Shown here: positions 26,867-36,405 of the stretch, piece after piece
How positions within the stretch are numbered: position 1 is the stretch's first letter
How the letters are laid out: each line of letters opens with the position of its first letter
Assembly: GCF_018861065.1 (NCBI RefSeq)
Contig: NZ_JAHKQO010000016.1
Span: 124,001 to 188,000, forward strand
DNA length: 64,000 bases
Direction: 5' to 3'
Source: Paraglaciecola arctica
Lineage (GTDB): Bacteria > Pseudomonadota > Gammaproteobacteria > Enterobacterales > Alteromonadaceae
Made by a program: the position numbers and the translations under genes
Notes under the pieces: generated by a model
What the model was told of the DNA's origin: nothing
Database searches by the model: none
The model's input: the letters and a program-made list of their open reading frames with translations, nothing else

Positions 26867-29800
26867 GAATCGCCTCCTTAGTTGTTGCTAGTGATTGGGA
26901 GTCAAGAGGTTTGTGCTCTCCTCGTTTTGCGAGTACATAATAAAATAACGGAGTAAGTAGTAACCCAAATACCGTGACGCCAATCATGCCTGAAAATACA
27001 GCGACGCCCATTGCTTGACGCATTTCTGCCCCTGCGCCACTAGAAAACACCATAGGCACTACCCCCATGATGAACGCAATAGACGTCATCAATATTGGGC
27101 GTAAGCGTAAGCGACCAGCTTCGAGAATGGCTTGGTACGCGGTGCGCCCTTGGTCTTGAAGGTCTTTGGCAAATTCTACGATTAATATCGCGTTTTTGGT
27201 TGCCAGCCCCACCAGAACAATAAAACCAATTTGCGTAAAGATATTGTTATCACCTCCGGCAATCAATACACCGCTTAACGCTGACAATAAGGTCATAGGT
27301 ATAATTAAAATGATAGCTAAAGGTAAACTTAAACTCTCATATTGCGCAGCCAATACCATAAACACCAATAAGATAATCAGAGGGAAGATATATATTCCGG
27401 CATTGCCAGCCAATATCTGTTGGTAGGTCAGCTCTGTCCACTCATAACTCATTCCATTGGGTAAGGTTTCAGCTAAGATTTTTTCGATTGCTGCTTGCGC
27501 TTCACCAGAACTGAATCCCGGTGCCGCACCACCATTGATCTCGGCCGTAGTAAAGCCATTGTAGTGCATGACACGGTCTGGTCCTGCGGTGTCGGTAACC
27601 TTAATAAAGGAGCCAATTGGTATCATATCACCCTGGTTATTGCGTACTTTAAGCTGGCCAATTTGCTCAGGAGTTTGTCTAAACTTCTCATCAGCCTGCA
27701 CATTGACTTGATAGGTTCGCCCAAATTGATTGAAATCGTTGGCGTAAACCGAACCCATGTAACCTTGTAGCGTGGTAAATAACTCATCTAGTGATACCGC
27801 TTGTTGCTTGGCTTTAGTGCGATCAATGTCCAGATCAAGTTGCGGTACATTGATTTGGTAACTGGAGAATACCCCGGCTAACTCTGGCGTAGCCCAAGCT
27901 TTTTGCATGACTTGCATTGTCACTTTGTAGAGTTCATCGTAGCCGTAATTGGCTCTATCTTGAATTTGTAATCTAAAGCCACCAATAGTGCCTAGTCCTT
28001 GTACCGGTGGAGGCGGGAAGATGGCAATGTAGGCATCTTCGATAGCGGCAAATTTTTGATTCAGCGCTGCCGCTATAGCATTAGCCGATAACGCGGCGTC
28101 AGTGCGGTTTTCAAATTCATCTAAGGGCGTAAATACAATGCCACTATTGGTACTATTGGTTAAACCGTTTATGCTCAGACCTGGAAAGCCAACTGAATGC
28201 ACCACACCTGGATGCTCGAGGGCTATATGTGACATCTCTTTAATGACTTCTTCAGTGCGCTCAAGCGAAGCTGCATCGGGTAGCTGCGCAAAAGCAATCA
28301 GATATTGTTTATCTTGCCCTGGCACGTAACCTGTTGGCGTAGTGGCAAACTGTAGTCCGGTAATACTGAGCAAACCAATGTACATGACCCCGACCAACAC
28401 GCCGTAGCGCAGGACTTTTTTAACAACCCAGCCGTAGCCATCAGATAAACGTGCAAAGAAGCGATTAAAGGGATTAAACAACCAGCTACCTAGTGATTTA
28501 TCCATGGCTCGAGTCAGTAAATCTTTTTTCTGATCCGGACTTTTTAGTAACAAGGCCGATAGAGCAGGGCTCAACGTTAGAGAGTTGATGGCCGAAATAA
28601 AGGTTGAAATGGTAATAGTTAGAGCAAACTGCTTATAAAATTGCCCTGTTAATCCAGACATAAAGGCGGTTGGAATAAACACTGCCGCCAATACCAAGGT
28701 GGTTGCCACTATTGGACCTGTGACTTCTTTCATGGCTTTTTCAGTGGCCGCAACTGGAGATAAACCTTCGTCGATATTTCGCTCAACGTTTTCTACTACC
28801 ACTATGGCATCATCGACAACTATACCTATGGCCAGCACGAGTCCAAATAACGACAGTGCGTTCAAAGAAAACCCTAACAGGTGCATAAAAGCAAAGGTGC
28901 CCACTAAAGATACTGGTACCGCAACTAATGGAATAATAGAGGCGCGCCATGTTTGCAAAAACAGCACTACCACTAACACCACCAGTAATACCGCTTCTAG
29001 TAGCGTTTTAACTACAGCTTGTATAGAGCCACGCACAAACACAGTCGGGTCGTATACGATGTTGTACTCTAAACCTTCGGGAAAGCTTTGAGACAACTCT
29101 GCCATTTTGCTACGCACATCGTTTGAAATTTGGATTGCATTAGAGCCTGACGCTTGAAACACGGGGATCGCAGCGGCTTCTTGATTATCTAGCATTGAGC
29201 GCAATGCATAACTAGATGCACCTAATTCAACCCGCGCCACATCTTTCAAACGGCTAATTTCACCTTGTTCTCCGACTTTTATGATGATGTCTTCGAACTC
29301 TGAAACGTTTGACAAACGGCCTTTGACGTTGATTAGAAGTTGAAAGTCACTTTTACCACTTGGTTGCGCGCCCAAGCTGCCTGCTGCTGCTTGCTGATTT
29401 TGTTCTCGAATGGCGGTCACGATATTGTTTGGAGACAACCCAAGCGCCGCGACTTTATTCGGATCGAGCCAAACGCGCATACTGTAATCGCCGGCGCCAA
29501 ATACACGAACTTGGCCAACTCCTTCAATGCGCGCTAACTCGTCTTTAACGTTCAAACTCGCGTAGTTCGACAAGTACAACATATCGTAACGTTTATCAGG
29601 CGAGGTTAAATGCACCACCATGGTTAAACTAGGTGACGACTTTTCGGTGGTGATGCCTAAGCGCTGAACTTCTTCTGGCAAACGCGGTTTGGCACGTTCA
29701 ACTCGACTTTGCACTTGGGTTTGGGCTAAGTCCACGTCACTGCCAATAGCGAAGGTGACGGTTAAGGTCATTCGCCCGTCAGAAGTGGCCTGAGAAGACA

Positions 29801-30035
29801 TGTATAACATGTTTTCGACACCGTTAATTTCTTGCTCTAGCGGCGAAGCAACCGTTTCGGCTATAACTTTAGGGTTGGCTCCAGGATAATTAGCGGTAAC
29901 CACAACAGTAGGCGGCACCACTTCTGGGTATTCAGTTATTGGCAGTTGCCATACTGATATGGCACCGACAATAAAAAAAATAAGGGAAATAACAGCTGCA
30001 AATATCGGGCGTCGAATAAAAAATTGCGAAAACAT
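26859..30035 (-). CDS. RND multidrug efflux transporter, HAE1 (AcrB-like) family
   Basis: A 1058-residue inner-membrane proton/drug antiporter with twelve membrane helices and two large periplasmic loops. The proton-relay Asp-Asp is in GIVVDDAIVVVENVERN and the partner Lys in ATKNAILIVEF. The N-terminus FSQFFIRRPIFAAVISLIFF is typical of HAE1 pumps. It starts 10 nt after the adaptor stop and overlaps the outer-membrane gene. Substrates cannot be told from sequence; HAE1 members generally export hydrophobic or amphiphilic compounds, unlike metal-exporting HME pumps. Confidence 0.95.
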   Translation of the reverse strand: MFSQFFIRRPIFAAVISLIFFIVGAISVWQLPITEYPEVVPPTVVVTANYPGANPKVIAETVASPLEQEINGVENMLYMSSQATSDGRMTLTVTFAIGSDVDLAQTQVQSRVERAKPRLPEEVQRLGITTEKSSPSLTMVVHLTSPDKRYDMLYLSNYASLNVKDELARIEGVGQVRVFGAGDYSMRVWLDPNKVAALGLSPNNIVTAIREQNQQAAAGSLGAQPSGKSDFQLLINVKGRLSNVSEFEDIIIKVGEQGEISRLKDVARVELGASSYALRSMLDNQEAAAIPVFQASGSNAIQISNDVRSKMAELSQSFPEGLEYNIVYDPTVFVRGSIQAVVKTLLEAVLLVVLVVVLFLQTWRASIIPLVAVPVSLVGTFAFMHLLGFSLNALSLFGLVLAIGIVVDDAIVVVENVERNIDEGLSPVAATEKAMKEVTGPIVATTLVLAAVFIPTAFMSGLTGQFYKQFALTITISTFISAINSLTLSPALSALLLKSPDQKKDLLTRAMDKSLGSWLFNPFNRFFARLSDGYGWVVKKVLRYGVLVGVMYIGLLSITGLQFATTPTGYVPGQDKQYLIAFAQLPDAASLERTEEVIKEMSHIALEHPGVVHSVGFPGLSINGLTNSTNSGIVFTPLDEFENRTDAALSANAIAAALNQKFAAIEDAYIAIFPPPPVQGLGTIGGFRLQIQDRANYGYDELYKVTMQVMQKAWATPELAGVFSSYQINVPQLDLDIDRTKAKQQAVSLDELFTTLQGYMGSVYANDFNQFGRTYQVNVQADEKFRQTPEQIGQLKVRNNQGDMIPIGSFIKVTDTAGPDRVMHYNGFTTAEINGGAAPGFSSGEAQAAIEKILAETLPNGMSYEWTELTYQQILAGNAGIYIFPLIILLVFMVLAAQYESLSLPLAIILIIPMTLLSALSGVLIAGGDNNIFTQIGFIVLVGLATKNAILIVEFAKDLQDQGRTAYQAILEAGRLRLRPILMTSIAFIMGVVPMVFSSGAGAEMRQAMGVAVFSGMIGVTVFGLLLTPLFYYVLAKRGEHKPLDSQSLATTKEAIHG

Positions 30036-30045
30036 TACTTTCCCC

Positions 30046-31296
30046 TTACCCGCGACCAGCTAAGGTTTTGTCGGCTTTCGCTGTCAATTCGTTGCTGGTT
30101 TGGTCGAGTAGCTTTTGTTGCTGACGCAAAGCAGTTAATGTCTCTTGTGAAGTCATATCGACCATCTGAGGCTGAATTTGCATATTAGGGCGAACACGCT
30201 GCAGTCCGTTTACCACTATGACATCATTGGGATTTAATCCTTCGGTGATGATGCGTAGCTTTTCTACTTTTTCGCCTAAAACAACTTTACGATATTCCAA
30301 TTGATTATCTTGATTAACAACCAACACAAACTTTCTGTTTAGGTCAGTTCCAATGGCTTTTTCGTCAATTAGAATACCTTGATAAGAATGGCTACCCGTG
30401 AGTTTAACGCGAGCAAATAAGCCTGGCAGCAATGAATGGTCAATATTCGGGAAACTAGCGCGAATACGAATAGTGCCAGTTTGCTGGTTAACAGCGTTAT
30501 CAACAAAATCAATGTTACCTACATGGCTAAAATTTGCGTCATTGGCAAGTGCCATATACACCGGATTGTCAGATGCATCACGTGCATCCGAACGTTTTCC
30601 CGACTCGGCTAACTGTGAATATTTAAGGTAAGTTTGTTCGTCAACGTCAAAATAGGCATACATTTTATCCATAGACACTAAAGTAGTGAGTTGGCTTTGC
30701 CCTGCAGTAACAAAGTTTCCTTCAGTTATTTGAGCATAGGAAACTCGACCTGAAATTGGCGCAGTAACTTGCGTATAAGATAAATCCAACTCTGCCTGCT
30801 CTAACGCCGCTTTTACAGACGCAATCGTTGCTTGGGTTTGTTGTTTACGAGCTAAGCGGCCATCTAGGGTTTCAACAGATACTGCGTTTTGTTCGCTAAG
30901 TTTACTGGCTCGTTTAAAGTCGTTTTTTGCTTGTACAAACGCACTATCCGCACTTTGTAGTTCGGCTCTTAAACGCTCAACTTCGGCTTTAAATGCTCGA
31001 CGGTCAATTTGAAACAGTACTTCGCCTTTACTGACTACTGCTCCTTCATCGAACAAAACCTCCTCTATATAGCCCGATACACGAGGCATCAAAGTCACCG
31101 TTTGCGGCGCTTGTAAACGGCCGGCAAATTCGTCCCACTCTGTGATTCGTTCATTGACCACTTTAGCAACACTGACTTGCGGTGCTAAGGGGGTAGGGGC
31201 TTGGTTTGTTGCCTTATCTTGGGTGCCGCAAGCAAGCAACACAACACTTGCGATTCCGCCTAATATCCAATTCTTTATGGTGTGTTTTGTGCTCAT
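30046..31296 (-). CDS. RND efflux periplasmic adaptor lipoprotein (AcrA-like)
   Basis: A 416-residue membrane-fusion protein. The lipobox is VVLLACGT with the modified Cys at about 23. Barrel-sandwich halves flank a coiled-coil hairpin (about 90-165: EVERLRAELQSADSAFVQAKNDF, in two pieces), and a beta-barrel and membrane-proximal domain complete it (GLFARVKL). First gene of the operon; the TetR gene is divergent and a TACCA-N2-TGGTA palindrome lies about 95 bp upstream of its start. Confidence 0.93.
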   Translation of the reverse strand: MSTKHTIKNWILGGIASVVLLACGTQDKATNQAPTPLAPQVSVAKVVNERITEWDEFAGRLQAPQTVTLMPRVSGYIEEVLFDEGAVVSKGEVLFQIDRRAFKAEVERLRAELQSADSAFVQAKNDFKRASKLSEQNAVSVETLDGRLARKQQTQATIASVKAALEQAELDLSYTQVTAPISGRVSYAQITEGNFVTAGQSQLTTLVSMDKMYAYFDVDEQTYLKYSQLAESGKRSDARDASDNPVYMALANDANFSHVGNIDFVDNAVNQQTGTIRIRASFPNIDHSLLPGLFARVKLTGSHSYQGILIDEKAIGTDLNRKFVLVVNQDNQLEYRKVVLGEKVEKLRIITEGLNPNDVIVVNGLQRVRPNMQIQPQMVDMTSQETLTALRQQQKLLDQTSNELTAKADKTLAGRG

Positions 31297-31389
31297 GAGT
31301 TCTCTTAACCTATTTTTTAATGTGTTTTAAAATTAGTTGTGTACTGGTTGGTAAGAATATAGATTTCAGTGGTGTAGTCAAATGTTGTG

Positions 31390-31401
31390 TACCATTTGGT
31401 A
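31390..31401. promoter_or_regulatory. Candidate TetR operator upstream of the efflux operon
   Basis: Perfect palindrome TACCATTTGGTA between the adaptor gene and the TetR gene. The same pattern, TACCR-N2-YGGTA, occurs twice upstream of the PagL-like gene (33216-33227 and 33243-33254). A degenerate relative, TACTGGTTGGTA, is at 31342-31353. Confidence 0.65.
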
Positions 31402-31654
31402 TGAAAAATAAAATATACCTCATGCGTTTTATTTATATGGTGATTTTCCGCTTTCAAGTAGGGCATGGAGAGTTGTAAGGTTGTCAAATCGTTTAAGGCT
31501 TGGGACACGAGATAGTAGCCGAAAACGCAGTGCTCAGAAGTATCGGCGCTTTAAAAGATACTGCTTTTTTTGTACTGACAAGTAAGTAATGTGCTATGGA
31601 CATGTGATAATTAGGCGTTTATTATGTGAACAAAGTTAAATTGGGAGTTATTCA

Positions 31655-32275
31655 ATGAGTACCGCAAATTGTGCTACCGCAATCGGTAGGCCTAGAGCTT
31701 TTGATGTGCAAGTGGCACTAGAAAAAGCATTGGAAGTATTCTGGGAGAAAGGGTTTGATGGCGCGTCTTTGTCTGATTTAACCTCTGCAATGGGTATCAA
31801 TAAACCTAGCATGTATTCTGCTTTTGGTAATAAAGAGCAGTTGTTTTTAAAGGCGATTGAATTTTATAAAAATCGCCCCTGCGGTTTTTTTAAACCTGCG
31901 TTAGGGCAGCCAACAGCCTATAAAGTGGCAGAGAGCATGCTTATGGGAGCCGCTAAAAGCATGGCCGATAATTCTCACCCTCAAGGTTGTGTGATGATCC
32001 AAGGAGCTTTGTCTTGCAGTGAAGCTGCTGCCGGCGTTAAAGAAGAATTAATTAAATACCGACAGCAAAGTGAAGATCAAATTAAAGATCGATTTGAATT
32101 GGCTAAAGCACAAGGTGATTTGCCAGAAAGTGTGGATGCTTGTAATTTGGCTCGATACCTAAACACAGTAATGCAAGGTATTTCTATTCAGGCCAGTAGT
32201 GGCGCCACTGAAGAACAATTGATTGATGTAGCCAATTTAGCGTTGGCGAGCTTTCCGGCAGGAAAGGGTCAGTAG
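31655..32275 (+). CDS. TetR/AcrR family transcriptional regulator
   Basis: A 206-residue regulator. The N-terminal helix-turn-helix is at about 12-58 (GRPRAFDVQVALEKALEVFW ... LTSAMGINKPSMYSAFGNKE), followed by a ligand-binding helical domain. It is divergent from the RND operon with a palindrome in the intergenic region, the classical layout of a local efflux repressor. The same palindrome upstream of the PagL-like gene suggests that gene is a second target. A terminator follows at 32413. Confidence 0.9.
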   Translation: MSTANCATAIGRPRAFDVQVALEKALEVFWEKGFDGASLSDLTSAMGINKPSMYSAFGNKEQLFLKAIEFYKNRPCGFFKPALGQPTAYKVAESMLMGAAKSMADNSHPQGCVMIQGALSCSEAAAGVKEELIKYRQQSEDQIKDRFELAKAQGDLPESVDACNLARYLNTVMQGISIQASSGATEEQLIDVANLALASFPAGKGQ

Positions 32276-32412
32276 AATGATGCTTTAGATATAGGTGATC
32301 TATGTCTAAAGCCTATGAGTTTTAGTCCCAAGTGGTTGAAAGCTAAATGTAATTTAATAAAGAGACATGGGTTGAGCTGATTAGAAATAGTGTTTTCGGT
32401 GCTCAGAATGAC

Positions 32413-32451
32413 AAAAAAGGGGGATACTTTGATTGAGTATCCCCCTTTTTT
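32413..32451. terminator. Bidirectional terminator between TetR and the PagL-like gene
   Basis: A 16-pair perfect stem: six A, five G and ATACT, then a seven-base loop and the complement ending in six T. It sits between convergent genes and has T-runs on both strands. Confidence 0.92.
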
Positions 32452-32496
32452 GATCGCTAAATATCGTTAGTCGGGTGTTTGTTTTTACACCCACTA

Positions 32497-33120
32497 TCAA
32501 AACTTATAGGCGTAAGACATATTCAAAAAGTCCACCCCAGGGTTTTTGCTGTTCAAGCCGCCGTTACTGTAGTGCATATACCTTAACGAAACCGATTCTG
32601 TCTGTTTGTTGTTTAAGTCAACAGTTAAACCTAATCGGTCTTCAAATTGGTAATGTGAGCCGATATCTTTGCCTGCAAACTTGGTGTCATTAACCAAAGA
32701 TACACCAATACCAAACTCCCATTTAAGTGGGTACTTGTCTTTAATGTAATAGAACGTTTTACTGACCACTGGAGACAGCGCGAGCACAAAATTTGTTTCA
32801 TGGCTATTTTGTTCACCATACTCCCAAAAGTTTAAGCTGGTTTCCCAGTAAATATCTAACTTGTCAAAGTACGGCACATTTTTTAGTTCGTAAATATAAG
32901 GCCTATAGGCCAACCGAATCCCAGTAATATCATCTGAGCCAATAAGTACATCGACCGCAACGGCTTGGGTGGTTTTATTGTTAGTACTGAATTGACGATT
33001 TTGCTTGTTCAAAGCAGCGTCACTACTAGGAGACCAAACACTACCAACAACTACTGTTGAAAGCATTAAAGTAAAACTAATGATGGGGACTAGATTTTTA
33101 GAAAGTAAATTATTGAACAT
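32497..33120 (-). CDS. PagL-like lipid A 3-O-deacylase (acyloxyacyl hydrolase)
   Basis: A 207-residue outer-membrane barrel. The signal peptide is at about 1-35 (ISFTLMLSTVVVGSVW). The active-site segment reads RYMHYSNGGL, giving the catalytic His and Ser of PagL (H-x-S). Counting from PagL's His126 to Glu140, the equivalent +14 position here is Asp (GVDF). It ends in Phe (YAYKF), as barrels do. It would remove the 3-linked acyl chain from lipid A. Two TetR-type palindromes lie about 100-135 bp upstream, so it is probably regulated with the efflux pump. Confidence 0.82.
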   Translation of the reverse strand: MFNNLLSKNLVPIISFTLMLSTVVVGSVWSPSSDAALNKQNRQFSTNNKTTQAVAVDVLIGSDDITGIRLAYRPYIYELKNVPYFDKLDIYWETSLNFWEYGEQNSHETNFVLALSPVVSKTFYYIKDKYPLKWEFGIGVSLVNDTKFAGKDIGSHYQFEDRLGLTVDLNNKQTESVSLRYMHYSNGGLNSKNPGVDFLNMSYAYKF

Positions 33121-33510
33121 GGCGTAACTCTGTTTTTCTGTGGATTAAACTTAAAGTAACGAGACGCTCTACCTGAAAAAGTGATTCATTGGTTTTCAGT
33201 TCTCGCTTTAATTTGTACCAAGTGGTATTTAAATGAATAATATACCGAACGGTATGAAACGTCAAATGAAATTATGAAAATAAGTTTAATGAGCTATTTA
33301 GTGTTGAGGAACCAAGGGTTGTAAGGGACTTAAATGTGCTTGACGGGGTATCGAATGTGTAGGGAAGTTAGAGACGTAATTTATTTCGACATGACTGATT
33401 ATGGCATTGCGATTATCCATTTAATGCCAAACTTGGTTTTCAGTTAAAAGAGTTTTTCTCTCGGAGCTAAGAGAAGTGTTAAAATAATTTTGAGTCGGCA
33501 CTAGCCGGCT
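33121..33510. other. Intergenic region upstream of the PagL-like gene
   Basis: About 390 bases between the divergent start of the PagL-like gene and the end of miaE. The only structured signals I see are the two operator-like palindromes at 33216-33254. No credible gene. Confidence 0.5.
33216..33254. promoter_or_regulatory. Two candidate TetR operators upstream of the PagL-like gene
   Basis: TACCAAGTGGTA (33216-33227) and TACCGAACGGTA (33243-33254), both palindromes of the form TACCR-N2-YGGTA, with centres 27 bp apart. They match the palindrome at 31390-31401 in front of the efflux operon. This links the two transcripts to one regulator, by inference. Confidence 0.65.
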
Positions 33511-34278
33511 TTATTTTGCTTGGTTGGGCATTCCACTATGGAATTTAAAATCAGCATCGGGGCTTGTTATTAAATCAGCTTCAATCTTACCAAAATGCTC
33601 TACTTTAGCTTTGATACTTGCTGGAGCTATCGACTGTGCAAGTTCTAAATAATCCTGATAGTGACGAGCTTCAGATCTTAATAGAGATATATAAAAATCA
33701 CCTAATCGTTTATCTACATGGGGGGCAAGCTCAGCAAAGCGCTCACACGAGCGTGCTTCAATATAAGCTCCACATATTAGCTTATCTACTAAGGTTTCTG
33801 GCTCATGTGTTTTGACGTGTTTTAGCATGCCTTTTGCGTAACGAGATGGAGTAATACTCTTATATTCAACTCCATAATGATCCATCATTTCTAATACTTG
33901 GTAGAAGTGATGCAGCTCTTCTTTGATTAACAATACCATTTTATCTATGAGGTCTTGTCCATAAGGAGAATCAGATTTTGGAATAACAGATTTTGTCAGC
34001 TTATTTTTTGCTGCTAATTCACGCCAATTACCTTCTCTTTTATAAATAAGTTGTTCAAATGGTTGTAACCAGTCTAGCAAAGCATTGCCACCACTTTTAT
34101 CAACGGCATATTTTCGGATCAAGAACATAGCTGATTGAGCTGCTTTTAATTCACATATTAAATGGTCTAAAAGTAGCATTGAAAAGTTTTCTGGTTTAAT
34201 TGCTTCTTCTATCCATTCTTGTGGCGTTGCACATTGCAAAAACGAGTTTATTGGTTTTAATAATTCAGAGTAAGACAA
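33511..34278 (-). CDS. miaE: tRNA 2-methylthio-N6-isopentenyladenosine hydroxylase
   Basis: A 255-residue non-haem di-iron monooxygenase that hydroxylates ms2i6A37 in tRNA. Di-iron ligand motifs are visible in order: EELHHF, EARSCERF and SEARHYQDY, on ferritin-like helices. Also conserved are SRYAKGMLKHVKTHEPETL and CGAYIEARSCERF. Full length for the family. Monocistronic. A degenerate paralogue lies head-to-head 140 nt away, so this copy is probably the working one. Confidence 0.93.
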   Translation of the reverse strand: MSYSELLKPINSFLQCATPQEWIEEAIKPENFSMLLLDHLICELKAAQSAMFLIRKYAVDKSGGNALLDWLQPFEQLIYKREGNWRELAAKNKLTKSVIPKSDSPYGQDLIDKMVLLIKEELHHFYQVLEMMDHYGVEYKSITPSRYAKGMLKHVKTHEPETLVDKLICGAYIEARSCERFAELAPHVDKRLGDFYISLLRSEARHYQDYLELAQSIAPASIKAKVEHFGKIEADLITSPDADFKFHSGMPNQAK

Positions 34279-34417
34279 TAGGAGTACGATTATTATTGTA
34301 TGGCGGTGGCTCTAGATTCTATCATATCTCGTTGGCATTTTGTGTTGCTAAATGCAATCTCTATTGGTCGTAAGCTAATTATCAAACAGTCATAACCTTG
34401 GTTAATGTTTAATTTAA

Positions 34418-35052
34418 AAATTAATTAATTTCTGTTTGCTCAATGTTTACTTTAGTGAACTCAAAGCGGCACAAACCGCGATGTTACTGTTGCGCTGGTA
34501 TGCAGTAGAACTGCAAAGTGGAAACGCTTTGTTAGCCTGGCTAAAGCCCTATGAAGATTTTGTTTATCGAAAAATAGGCGATGGTGATTTTAGTGATTAC
34601 GAGAATTTATCCAAGAAATTGATCAGTAAAATGGTGTTGTTGATAAAAGAAGAGTTACATCATTTTCAGCAGATGTGGGAAATTATGCAGAGTAGGGGAG
34701 TGACCTACGACAATCTTATAGCATCCCGTTATGCCAGAGGCCTAGTGAAACACGTTCGCACCCATGAGCCAGCTAAGCTCAGCGACACTTTAATTTTTGG
34801 CGTATATATAGAAGCGCGCTCCTGTGAGCGTTTCGCGAAAATATCTCCCTACCTAGATAGAGTGAACTAGAGAGTTTCTATGTGTCGTTGCTGCGCAGCG
34901 AAGCTAGGCATTTTCAGGATTATTACTTAACTTTAGCAAAGTTGATATCAAAAGCGCCAATTGATGACAGGGTGCAATTTTTGGGGCAAAAAGAAGCCAC
35001 ACTTATTCGAAGCCCAGATAAAGAATTTCGTTTTCACAGCGGTGTGACATAA
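34418..35052 (+). pseudogene. Second miaE copy, truncated and frameshifted
   Basis: The frame from 34418 to 34870 encodes a MiaE-like sequence (SELKAAQTAMLLLRWYAVEL, EELHHFQQMWEIM, IEARSCERFAKISPYLDRV) and then hits TAG. From about 34868 the C-terminal part continues in another frame (SFYVSLLRSEARHFQDYYL through FRFHSGVT, stop at 35052). Alignment to the neighbour places two extra bases around 34862-34867. About 25 N-terminal residues with the start codon are also missing: an in-frame stop lies at 34415-34417 and only a TTG at 34436 could initiate. It differs from the intact copy at many residues, so it is an old paralogue or transferred copy, not a recent duplicate. Confidence 0.85.
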
Positions 35053-35068
35053 ATATTAAAACTTCACT

Positions 35069-36049
35069 TTATTGACTGTGTGATATGCGTATTTCAGTGC
35101 CAACCGATATATTGTTGATCGCTAAGTCGGGGTTCCATGCCTGTAGCTCAGGGATAGAAATGCCGTAAAGTTTAGATAATTGATATAAGGTTTCACCTTT
35201 TTTCATGATGTGGATAAGGTGCTCAGTTTCAAGTTCAGTTTGTATGGTGGGAGCTGCTTTTTCATTATTGTTTACTATTTGGACCTTTAGCCTGCGCATT
35301 TGTCGATAAATTCTGCTGTAGTCGCTGTCAGGAAACAAAACACTTAAACTTTGACCAATTTGTTCCGCGCGTTTTAGTTCTTGCAACCCTTGGTAAACTT
35401 CTAAAGTAGTCCACAATGCAGGAGCATCCACTTTGGTTTTAGTTTCTTCAAAACGGTTAATGAATTGTTTCGCCGTATTAAATTGCTTATCTTCAATACT
35501 TAGTCGGGCTAACGCGAGGAAATCAATTGGATCGACTGTTTGCATTAAATCAAGTTGATTGAGCCAATATTTTGCCTTGTCCCATTTTTGTTCTCTGAAA
35601 AAGCACTGCCCAATCATGCTCAGTTGCGTGTTTTTTGTGCTTAGGTTGTTCGAAGACTTTAGTAGGCCAGAACCGTAACTTTCCAATAATTGCCACTTCT
35701 TTTGGTGACAGAAATAATCCAGTAACTTAGGATAAAATGGCAGGTCTGAGAATTGTTGGTTATCAAGAGCCAACATAAATGCTTGCTGTGCACCTAAGTT
35801 ATCACCTTTTAAGGCTCGTAGTTGCGCTAAGACCAGCATTGCGCCTGGAACTAATTCAGGTGTTTGAATCGATTGAAATCTTTCATCAGCCTTGGTGATA
35901 TTGCCAATCATTAAATAGGCTTTTACATAGGACAGTGTTATTAGAGGAGTATTCGCTTCCTCTAGTGGAGTGACTTGTGAATTATTTGGGGTTGACGAGC
36001 AGCTAAGTATCACAAATACAAAGCATAAAATTAATAAATGTTTGAGCAA
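35069..36049 (-). CDS. TPR-LysM lipoprotein
   Basis: A 326-residue lipoprotein (MLKHLLILCFVFVILSCSS, acylated Cys17). The body, about 40-265, consists of TPR-like helical pairs (KAYLMIGNITKADERF, LAQLRALKGDNLGAQQAFML, ARLSIEDKQFNTAKQFI). The C-terminus, about 278-325, is a LysM peptidoglycan-binding motif (HIMKKGETLYQLSKLYGISI then PELQAWNPDL). The layout is like lipoproteins that assist assembly of surface structures. It sits on the edge of the fimbrial locus with other envelope proteins, divergent from the SPOR lipoprotein. Specific role unknown. Confidence 0.78.
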   Translation of the reverse strand: MLKHLLILCFVFVILSCSSTPNNSQVTPLEEANTPLITLSYVKAYLMIGNITKADERFQSIQTPELVPGAMLVLAQLRALKGDNLGAQQAFMLALDNQQFSDLPFYPKLLDYFCHQKKWQLLESYGSGLLKSSNNLSTKNTQLSMIGQCFFREQKWDKAKYWLNQLDLMQTVDPIDFLALARLSIEDKQFNTAKQFINRFEETKTKVDAPALWTTLEVYQGLQELKRAEQIGQSLSVLFPDSDYSRIYRQMRRLKVQIVNNNEKAAPTIQTELETEHLIHIMKKGETLYQLSKLYGISIPELQAWNPDLAINNISVGTEIRISHSQ

Positions 36050-36178
36050 CTACTTTTACCGATTCGAAAAACACAGTTAACCATAACGATTTTCACTTCC
36101 TTTGGTCAAATAATAAAACTAAATATGAATGCAGTTTGTGAACGCATCAGACATTAAACCAAGTGCGGCGATTCTTTG

Positions 36179-36207
36179 TGCCAGTGGATAAAAGCTGGCA
36201 GTTTTTT
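36179..36207 (+). terminator. Orphan terminator-like hairpin
   Basis: TGCCAG (36179-36184) pairs with CTGGCA (36195-36200), followed by G and seven T. No plus-strand gene ends just upstream: the gap from 36050 lies between two divergent genes. It could be a leader terminator or the 3' end of a small RNA made from this gap. Nothing else is seen in the 36050-36405 stretch. Confidence 0.45.
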
Positions 36208-36405
36208 TCCGCTTATAGCCCTTCATTTGATGTTTCATCTGAGTAAGGGGGGTTAGTTACTGCAAAAATCTATTGGTCTAATAATTGCAGCGAAACAAAT
36301 AGATGGGAATAGACATAAGCTGATGGCCGAAATAGGTGACTATGTCTTGGATGCCAAAATATAATCGAGCATGTGAATGCTCTACAAACCCTATGGAATA
36401 ATAGT

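Noticed and set aside
28102-29548. Several plus-strand open frames across the RND transporter gene
   Set aside because: They are antisense shadows of a clear 1058-codon transporter gene and have no independent signals.
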